Origin: an uncultured Rhodospirillaceae bacterium
GTDB lineage: Bacteria > Pseudomonadota > Alphaproteobacteria > Rhodospirillales > Casp-alpha2
Assembly: GCA_913030825.1 (NCBI GenBank)
Contig: CAJWCU010000007.1
Coordinates: 62,001 to 126,000 of the forward strand
DNA: 64,000 bases
Direction of reading: 5' to 3'
Below, one piece after another: positions 58,032 to 64,000 of the stretch. Position 1 is the stretch's first letter; each line of letters starts with the position of its first letter. The notes beneath the pieces are model-generated. The model did not search any database and was not told where the DNA came from. It saw nothing but the letters and a program-made list of their open reading frames with translations. The translations under genes were made by a program, and so were the position numbers.

Positions 58032-58139
58032 GCGGCGGACAACCGCCGCCCCTGGGAGGGAGCGGACCCTTGGGAGGGACCGACATCGGCGCTAACACGC
58101 GTGCCGCCCCCTGGGGATGAACCAGGCAGCCAGGGGAGG
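58032..58139 (+). promoter_or_regulatory. Structured pdhA leader
   Basis: A GCGGCGG/CCGCCGC hairpin with ACAA loop lies at 58032-58049. TGGGAGGGA is repeated at 58053-58061 and 58071-58079. CCCCTGG (58108-58114) can pair with CCAGGGG (58130-58136), which covers half of the pdhA ribosome site AGGGGAGG (58132-58139). The repeat and hairpins are certain; regulation by them is inferred. Confidence 0.45.
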
Positions 58140-58143
58140 TCCG

Positions 58144-59184
58144 ATGGCCAGGTCACCCAAGACGCCGGCGAAGTCGAAAGCGCCCGCCAAGTCCACCGCA
58201 TCCAAATCGTCCAAATCCGGGCCGACGCCCGACGAACTCAAACAATATTACCGTGAGATGCTGGTCATCCGCCGGTTCGAGGAAAAGGCCGGCCAGCTGT
58301 ACGGCATGGGTCTGATCGGTGGTTTCTGCCACCTTTACATCGGCCAGGAAGCCGTCGTCGTCGGCATGCAGGCCGCCGCCGAGCCCCAGGACACCGTCAT
58401 CACCAGTTACCGCGACCACGGTCATATGCTGGCCTGCGGCATGGACCCCAAGGGCGTGATGGCCGAACTTACCGGCCGCCGCGGGGGCTATTCCAAGGGC
58501 AAGGGCGGCTCCATGCACATGTTCTCGCGCGAAAAGAACTTCTTCGGCGGCCACGGGATCGTCGGGGCGCAGGTGCCGCTCGGCACCGGTCTCGCCTTCG
58601 CCCATAAGTACAAGGGCGACGGTGGAGTCTGCATGGTCTACTTCGGCGACGGCGCCATCAACCAGGGCCAGGTCTACGAAAGCTTCAACATGGCCGCGAT
58701 CTGGAACCTGCCGGTGATCTACGTGATCGAAAACAACAAATACGGTATGGGCACCTCCATCGAGCGGACGTCCAAGACCCCCGACCTACACACCCGCGGC
58801 GCCGCCCACGGCATCCCCGGCGAACCGGTCGATGGCATGGACGTGATCGCCGTGCAGGAAGCCGCCGCCCGGGCGCTCAAGCAATGCCGCGAAGGCAAGG
58901 GCCCGGTGATCCTGGAAATGAAGACCTACCGCTACCGCGGGCATTCCATGTCGGACCCGGCCAAATACCGCACCAAGGAAGAGGTCCAGAAGGTCCGCCG
59001 CGAACACGATCCCATCGATACCCTGGCGCACAAGCTGCTGGAGGCCAAGGTCGTCACTGAGGACGACCTCAAGGCGATCGATAAGGAAGTCAAGGCGATG
59101 GCCAACGAGGCCGCTGAATTCGCCCAGCAAAGCCCGGAACCGGACGTCTCCGAACTCTGGACCGACGTCCTCCTGGAAGCCTGA
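58144..59184 (+). CDS. pdhA: Pyruvate dehydrogenase E1 component subunit alpha
   Basis: Thiamine-diphosphate subunit that decarboxylates pyruvate. The 346 residues have a Lys/Ser/Ala/Pro-rich tail (1-30), then REMLVIRRFEEKAGQLYGMG, IGQEAVVVGM, GGKGGSMHMFS-like KGKGGSMHMF, the cofactor motif GDGAINQGQVYES, and the phosphorylation-loop-like region YRYRGHSMSDP. The ATG at 58144 has GGGGAGG upstream. It begins the pdhA-pdhB-pdhC-lpd-lipA operon. Confidence 0.96.
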   Translation: MARSPKTPAKSKAPAKSTASKSSKSGPTPDELKQYYREMLVIRRFEEKAGQLYGMGLIGGFCHLYIGQEAVVVGMQAAAEPQDTVITSYRDHGHMLACGMDPKGVMAELTGRRGGYSKGKGGSMHMFSREKNFFGGHGIVGAQVPLGTGLAFAHKYKGDGGVCMVYFGDGAINQGQVYESFNMAAIWNLPVIYVIENNKYGMGTSIERTSKTPDLHTRGAAHGIPGEPVDGMDVIAVQEAAARALKQCREGKGPVILEMKTYRYRGHSMSDPAKYRTKEEVQKVRREHDPIDTLAHKLLEAKVVTEDDLKAIDKEVKAMANEAAEFAQQSPEPDVSELWTDVLLEA

Positions 59185-59220
59185 CCGGCAACCGTCCGCG
59201 GATTTAAGGAAACATCACGA

Positions 59221-60600
59221 ATGGCTACGCAAGTTCTTTTGCCGGCGCTGTCGCCGACCATGACCGAAGGCAAGATCGCCAAATGGCTGAAACAGGAAGG
59301 CGATACCGTCGCAAGCGGTGACGTGCTTCTGGAAATCGAAACGGATAAGGCGACGATGGAAGTCGAAGCCGTCGAGGAAGGCATCCTGGGCAAGATCCTG
59401 GTGCCCGACGGTACCGACGGCGTCGCCGTCAACACGCCCATCGCCGTGATCGTCGAGGACGGCGAGGAGGTGCCGGAAGGCACCGGCGCCGCCCCGGCCG
59501 CCGCGGCACCGGCGGCCCCCGCCGAAGCGCCCGCGCCGGAAGCCAAGAGCGAGGCCGCCCCGGCCGCCGCGCCGCCTGCCGCCGCCGCCGTCGCGGACGA
59601 GCCCGATTATTCCGGGCCGATGAAGACGATGACCGTCCGCGAAGCCTTGAACGCCGCCATGTTCGAGGAAATGCGCCGCGACGAAAGTGTCTTCCTGATG
59701 GGCGAGGAAGTCGCCCAGTACCAGGGCGCATACAAGATTTCCCAGGGCCTGCTCGACGAATTCGGCGACAAGCGCGTCATCGACACGCCGATCACCGAAC
59801 AAGGCTTTGCCGGCCTGGGCGTCGGCGCCGCGTTCCTCGAGTTGAAGCCGATCGTCGAATTCATGACCTTCAACTTCGCCATGCAGGCCATAGACCAGAT
59901 CATCAACTCGGCCGCCAAGACGCTCTACATGTCCGGCGGCCAGATGGGGGCGTCCATCGTGTTCCGGGGCCCCAACGGCGCCGCCGCCCGCGTCGGCGCG
60001 CAGCATTCTCAGTGCTATGCGTCGTGGTATGCCCATTGCCCGGGGCTCAAGGTGCTCGCCCCCTGGTCGGCGGCGGACGCCAAAGGCTTGCTCAAGTCCG
60101 CGATCCGCGATCCGAACCCGGTTATCTTCCTGGAGAACGAAATTCTCTACGGCCAGAGCTTCGAAGTTCCGGACGATGAGGATTGGACACTGCCCATCGG
60201 CAAGGCCAAGATCGAAAAGCCGGGCGCCGACGTGACCCTGGTCGGTTATTCCATCGCCGTAGGAATTTGCATGGAAGCCGCCGCCAAACTGGCCGAAGAA
60301 GGCATCGACGCTGAGGTTATCAATCTTCGCTCCGTCCGTCCCATCGACGTCGAAACGTTGGTTGAATCGGTCAAGAAGACCAACCGCATCGTTTCCGTCG
60401 GCGAAGGCTGGCCGACCTGCGGCATTGGCTCGGAAGTCACTCAGTTGATGTGCGAACATGCCTTCGATTATCTGGACGCCCCGCCGGTGCGGGTCGCGGG
60501 TGCCGACGTGCCCATGCCCTATGCCGCCAATCTTGAGGCCCTGGCCCTGCCCAAGGCCGCGAACGTTGTCGAGGCGGCGAAATCCGTCCTCTACGTCTAG
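59221..60600 (+). CDS. pdhB: Pyruvate dehydrogenase E1 subunit beta with fused lipoyl domain
   Basis: Second half of the E1 active site. The 459 residues start with a lipoyl domain (1-80, lipoylated Lys43 in [12 protein letters not shown]) and an Ala/Pro linker (about 83-128). The E1-beta core follows ([33 protein letters not shown], and [16 protein letters not shown]). The extra lipoyl domain is known from alphaproteobacterial complexes. The start is 36 bases after pdhA with AAGGAA upstream. Confidence 0.96.
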   Translation: MATQVLLPALSPTMTEGKIAKWLKQEGDTVASGDVLLEIETDKATMEVEAVEEGILGKILVPDGTDGVAVNTPIAVIVEDGEEVPEGTGAAPAAAAPAAPAEAPAPEAKSEAAPAAAPPAAAAVADEPDYSGPMKTMTVREALNAAMFEEMRRDESVFLMGEEVAQYQGAYKISQGLLDEFGDKRVIDTPITEQGFAGLGVGAAFLELKPIVEFMTFNFAMQAIDQIINSAAKTLYMSGGQMGASIVFRGPNGAAARVGAQHSQCYASWYAHCPGLKVLAPWSAADAKGLLKSAIRDPNPVIFLENEILYGQSFEVPDDEDWTLPIGKAKIEKPGADVTLVGYSIAVGICMEAAAKLAEEGIDAEVINLRSVRPIDVETLVESVKKTNRIVSVGEGWPTCGIGSEVTQLMCEHAFDYLDAPPVRVAGADVPMPYAANLEALALPKAANVVEAAKSVLYV

Positions 60601-60618
60601 GCCGGGGAGACCGAACAC

Positions 60619-61923
60619 ATGCCGATCAAGATTCTGATGCCGGCCCTGAGCCCGACCATGACGGAGGGCAATCTGGCCAAATGGCACAAGAAGGAAGGCG
60701 ACGCCGTCGAAAGCGGCGACGTCATTGCCGAAATCGAAACCGACAAGGCGACCATGGAAGTCGAAGCGGTGGAAGAGGGCACCCTCGGCAAGATCGTGGT
60801 GCCGGAAGGTACCGCCGATGTTGCCGTGAACGCGGTCATCGCGCTGCTGCTGGAAGAAGGCGAGGACGCCTCGGCCCTCGACGGCGCCGATACCTCGGGC
60901 GGCACCGCCCCGGCGCCCGCCGCAGAGGAAGCCAAGCCCGAGCCTGCCGCCTCACCTGCGCCTGCCGCTGCACCTGCGCCCACCGCCGCGCCGGCCCCCA
61001 AGGCCGCCGGTGAACGTATCTTTGCAAGCCCCCTGGCCAAGCGCATCGCATCCCAGGAAGGCCTGGACCTCGCCGCGATTTCCGGCTCCGGGCCCAAGGG
61101 GCGCGTCGTCAAACGCGACGTCGACGGCGCCATCGCCGCCGGCACCGGCAAGGCCGCCCCGGCGGGGGCACCCTCCGCCTCGGCACCACCGGCCGCCGCG
61201 GCACCCACCGTCGACGATCCCGTGTTCCAGAACATGCCGGAATACGAGGCTGTGGCGAATTCCAGCATGCGCAAGATCATCGCTTCGCGGCTGACGGCCT
61301 CGGCCCGGGACATCCCGCACTTCAACGTCTCGGCCGATATCGAGATCGACAAGTTGCTGGCCGCGCGCAAGGACCTCAACGGTCGCGACGGCGCGGATTA
61401 CAAGATTTCCGTCAACGACTTCGTCATCAAGGCCGTCGCCGTGGCGTTGCGCCGCTGCCCGGACGTCAATGTCTCCTACACCGACGATGCGATCCTCAAG
61501 TTCAAAAAAGCCGACGTTTCCGTCGCCGTCGCCATCGAAGGCGGCCTGATCACGCCGATCATCAAGGACGCCGGCAGCCTGGGCCTCGCGGCGATTTCCG
61601 CAAAAGCCAAGGAACTGGCCGGGAAGGCGCGGGACGGCAAGCTGGCTCCTGAGGAATTCCAGGGCGGCACCTTCACCATCTCCAACCTGGGTATGTTCGG
61701 GGTGAAATCCTTCAACTCGATCATCAACCCGCCGCAGGGCGGCATTCTGTCGGTCGGCGCCGGTGAACAACGCCCGGTCGTCAAGGACGGCGCGTTGTCC
61801 GTCGCCACGGTGATGTCGCTGACCCTCGCGGTCGATCACCGATGCATCGACGGCGCCACAGCCGCCGGCTTCATGAAGGAACTGAAGGCGATCCTCGAAG
61901 ATCCCATCAGTCTCCTGCTGTAG
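60619..61923 (+). CDS. pdhC: Dihydrolipoyl acetyltransferase (PDH E2)
   Basis: Transfers acetyl from lipoamide to CoA and forms the complex core. The 434 residues contain one lipoyl domain (1-80, Lys43 in [12 protein letters not shown]), an Ala/Pro linker and a peripheral-subunit-binding domain near 133-168 (FASPLAKRIASQEGLDLAAISG). The catalytic domain has DHRCIDGATAAGF near residue 407. Its lipoyl domain is strikingly like that of PdhB. Confidence 0.96.
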   Translation: MPIKILMPALSPTMTEGNLAKWHKKEGDAVESGDVIAEIETDKATMEVEAVEEGTLGKIVVPEGTADVAVNAVIALLLEEGEDASALDGADTSGGTAPAPAAEEAKPEPAASPAPAAAPAPTAAPAPKAAGERIFASPLAKRIASQEGLDLAAISGSGPKGRVVKRDVDGAIAAGTGKAAPAGAPSASAPPAAAAPTVDDPVFQNMPEYEAVANSSMRKIIASRLTASARDIPHFNVSADIEIDKLLAARKDLNGRDGADYKISVNDFVIKAVAVALRRCPDVNVSYTDDAILKFKKADVSVAVAIEGGLITPIIKDAGSLGLAAISAKAKELAGKARDGKLAPEEFQGGTFTISNLGMFGVKSFNSIINPPQGGILSVGAGEQRPVVKDGALSVATVMSLTLAVDHRCIDGATAAGFMKELKAILEDPISLLL

Positions 61924-61942
61924 GACGGGAAGGGACGCGATC

Positions 61943-63349
61943 ATGGCCGACACATCCTTCGACATCCTGATCATCGGCGGCGGGCCGGGCGGCTACGTCG
62001 CGGCGATCCGCGCGGCGCAGCTGGGCTTCAAGACCTGCGTGGTGGAGAAACAGCACCTGGGCGGTATCTGCCTCAACTGGGGCTGCATCCCGACCAAGGC
62101 GCTGCTGCGCTCGGCGGAAATCTACCACTACATGAAACACGCCGACGCTTACGGTCTCAGCGCCAAGGACGTGTCTTTCGACATCGAGAAGGTCATCGGC
62201 CGCTCGCGCGGTGTTTCGAAGCAATTGAACGGCGGCGTCGGGCATCTGCTGAAGAAGAACAAGGTGACCGTCGTCGACGGCACCGCCAAGTTGAAGGGCG
62301 GCGGTAAAGTCGGCGTCACCGGGACCGACGGCAAACCGCTTGCGGACATGAGCGCCAAGCACATCATCGTCGCGACCGGCGCGCGTCCGCGCGCCCTGCC
62401 GGGGCTGGAGCCCGACGGCAAGTTGGTCTGGACCTACTTCGAGGCCTTGAAACCCGACATCTTCCCGAAAAAGCTTCTAGTCATCGGATCCGGCGCCATC
62501 GGCATCGAATTCGCCAGCTTCTATCAAACGCTGGGCGCCGACGTGACGGTGGTCGAGGTGATGTCGCAGATCATGCCGGTCGAGGACGCTGAAATTTCCG
62601 GCATCGCCCGCAAGCAGATGGAAAAATCCGGTCTCAAGATCATGACCGAGGCCAAGGTCACGAAACTCGCCAAGGGCGCCAACGACGTGACCTGCACGGT
62701 CGAAACCAAGGACGGCAAGACCCAGGAGATCAAGGTCGACCGGGTGATTTCCGCCGTCGGCGTCCAAGGCAACATCGAGGACATCGGCCTGGAGAACACC
62801 AAGGTTAAGACCGACCGGGGCTGCATCGTCATCGACGGCTACGGCCGCACGGACGAACCTGGCGTCTATGCCATCGGCGACGTTGCCGGCCCGCCCATGC
62901 TGGCCCATAAGGCCGAGCACGAAGGCGTCATCTGCGTCGAGAAGATCAAGGGCCTGGACGGCGTCCATCCCATGGAAAAGACGCAGATCCCGGGCTGCAC
63001 CTATTGCCACCCGCAGGTCGCCAGCGTCGGCCTGACCGAAGCCAAGGCGAAGGAAGAGGGCTATAAGGTGAAAGTCGGCCGCTTCCCCTTCATCGGCAAC
63101 GGCAAGGCGATTGCGCTGGGCGAGCCGGACGGCATGATCAAGACCGTGTTCGATGAAAAGACAGGGCAACTGCTGGGCGCCCACATGGTCGGCGCGGAGG
63201 TCACGGAACTGATCCAGGGTTTCGTCATCGCCATGGGCCTGGAGACCACCGAGGAAGAACTCATGCATACGGTGTTCCCGCATCCGACCCTGTCGGAAAT
63301 GATGCATGAGTCGGTGCTTGACGCTTACGGACGCGTCATCCACATGTAA
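61943..63349 (+). CDS. lpdA: Dihydrolipoyl dehydrogenase (E3)
   Basis: Flavoprotein that reoxidises dihydrolipoamide with NAD+. The 468 residues show the FAD motif IIGGGPGGYVAA, the redox pair Cys43/Cys48 in GGICLNWGCIPTKAL, the NAD motif VIGSGAIGIEFASFY, GVYAIGDVAG, and the C-terminal dimer-interface HPHPTLSE. It lies 19 bases after pdhC, so it is the E3 dedicated to this complex. Confidence 0.97.
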   Translation: MADTSFDILIIGGGPGGYVAAIRAAQLGFKTCVVEKQHLGGICLNWGCIPTKALLRSAEIYHYMKHADAYGLSAKDVSFDIEKVIGRSRGVSKQLNGGVGHLLKKNKVTVVDGTAKLKGGGKVGVTGTDGKPLADMSAKHIIVATGARPRALPGLEPDGKLVWTYFEALKPDIFPKKLLVIGSGAIGIEFASFYQTLGADVTVVEVMSQIMPVEDAEISGIARKQMEKSGLKIMTEAKVTKLAKGANDVTCTVETKDGKTQEIKVDRVISAVGVQGNIEDIGLENTKVKTDRGCIVIDGYGRTDEPGVYAIGDVAGPPMLAHKAEHEGVICVEKIKGLDGVHPMEKTQIPGCTYCHPQVASVGLTEAKAKEEGYKVKVGRFPFIGNGKAIALGEPDGMIKTVFDEKTGQLLGAHMVGAEVTELIQGFVIAMGLETTEEELMHTVFPHPTLSEMMHESVLDAYGRVIHM

Positions 63350-63419
63350 GACCACGAAGGGCCGGGCCGTCAGAACGTCCAATGGCCCGAAGCCATGATT
63401 TGCGGTAGATTGATCGAAC

Positions 63420-64000
63420 ATGTCTGAAACAAGTTCCAACGTCCGCCCGTTGCGCCACCCGGAAAAGGCCAAAAATCCGGAGAACCCGCACCAGCGAAAA
63501 CCTGCGTGGATCCGGGTCAAGGCGCCGACGTCCAAAGCCTACGGCGAAACGCGCAAGCTGATGCGCGAACGCAACCTGCATACGGTCTGCGAGGAAGCGG
63601 CCTGCCCGAACATCGGTGAATGCTGGGCCGCCAAGCACGCCACGGTGATGATCCTGGGCGATATCTGCACGCGGGCCTGCGCCTTTTGCAACGTGGCGAC
63701 CGGCAAGCCGAACGCCGTCGATCCGTTCGAGCCCGACAACCTGGCGATCGCCGCCGGCGAAATGGGCATGAAACACTTGGTCATAACCTCGGTCGACCGC
63801 GACGATCTGGCCGACGGTGGGGCGGGGCAGTTCGTGAAATGTATCGAACGCCTGCGCGAGACGACGCCCGAGACGACCATCGAAATCCTGACGCCCGATT
63901 TCCGCGACAAGAAGGGGGCGCTGGAATCCATCGTCGCGGCCCGGCCCGACGTTTTCAACCACAACTTGGAAACCGTGCCGCGGCTGTATCCCAGCATTCG
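63420..64000 (+). CDS. lipA: Lipoyl synthase, N-terminal part (cut by window end)
   Basis: Radical-SAM enzyme that inserts sulfurs into octanoyl groups to form lipoate, needed by the PDH subunits just upstream. 193 codons are visible. The auxiliary cluster cysteines lie in [13 protein letters not shown] and the radical-SAM motif in [10 protein letters not shown] (CxxxCxxC). Next come the [19 protein letters not shown] and IEILTPDFR segments. The ATG at 63420 gives [13 protein letters not shown]. The frame is open to the window edge. It is probably transcribed with lpdA, 70 bases upstream. Confidence 0.96.
   Translation, partial: MSETSSNVRPLRHPEKAKNPENPHQRKPAWIRVKAPTSKAYGETRKLMRERNLHTVCEEAACPNIGECWAAKHATVMILGDICTRACAFCNVATGKPNAVDPFEPDNLAIAAGEMGMKHLVITSVDRDDLADGGAGQFVKCIERLRETTPETTIEILTPDFRDKKGALESIVAARPDVFNHNLETVPRLYPSI

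Overview
This 64 kb window is a gene-dense, GC-rich piece of chromosome from an alphaproteobacterium. A Rhodospirillales-like lineage fits the gene order and protein features best, but genus cannot be read from the sequence. The order nuoKLMN-birA-coaX-rnj-mce-proS-lolCD-dnaE, rpsB-tsf-pyrH-frr-uppS-cdsA-dxr-rseP-bamA-skp-lpxD-fabZ-lpxA-lpxI-lpxB, gltA/gltX, comEC/lexA-moeA-moaC-trpCDG, trpE-ppiD, tpiA-secG-pyrG-kdsA-eno-ftsB-pdhABC-lpd-lipA is the classic alphaproteobacterial backbone. Further alphaproteobacterial marks are a pyruvate dehydrogenase E1-beta with a fused lipoyl domain, LpxI, RNase J, and a direct-repeat SOS box (GTTC-N7-GTTC) at lexA.

Region by region. 0-5.4 kb: distal part of the complex I operon (end of nuoJ, nuoK-N). 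5.4-9.35 kb: biotin ligase, type III pantothenate kinase, RNase J, methylmalonyl-CoA epimerase and a small membrane protein. 9.35-9.87 kb: a long gap with a minus-strand promoter and a strong minus-strand terminator, probably bracketing a small RNA. 9.87-13.84 kb: proS, a DJ-1/PfpI protein resembling isonitrile hydratase, and lolC-lolD. 13.84-17.05 kb: an accessory block inserted between lolD and dnaE, with a PAS-like protein, a RidA protein and a minus-strand operon for a cobalt-type nitrile hydratase (alpha, beta, accessory) plus DoxX. 17.06-20.57 kb: dnaE. 20.6-35.35 kb: translation, lipid, isoprenoid and envelope genes ending in lipid A biosynthesis, closed by a bidirectional terminator. 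35.4-38.2 kb: gltA and gltX (minus). 38.4-40.6 kb: comEC. 40.6-45.9 kb: lexA, molybdenum cofactor genes and trpC-trpD-trpG (minus). 46.3-47.5 kb: a polysaccharide-deacetylase-like gene that separates trpG from trpE. 47.5-51 kb: trpE and ppiD (minus). 51.2-56.5 kb: tpiA, secG, pyrG, kdsA, eno. 56.6-57.85 kb: ftsB-like gene and two small ABM-like proteins. 58.1-64 kb: the pyruvate dehydrogenase operon and lipA, cut by the window end.

Most genes are housekeeping and their functions interlock: outer-membrane biogenesis (LolCD, BamA, Skp, LpxA/B/D/I, KdsA, RseP, UppS, CdsA), central carbon flow (TpiA, Eno, PDH, GltA) with cofactor supply (LipA lipoylates PDH, BirA biotinylates carboxylases, CoaX makes CoA), and translation (RpsB, Tsf, Frr, ProS, GltX). 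I found no tRNA, rRNA, CRISPR array, insertion sequence or prophage, and no clearly new multi-gene system. The points most worth a second look are the nitrile hydratase-DoxX operon next to an isonitrile-hydratase-like gene, the candidate small RNA near 9.5 kb, the structured promoter and leader of the pdh operon, and several leader or operator structures (rpsB, tpiA, lexA, pyrG).
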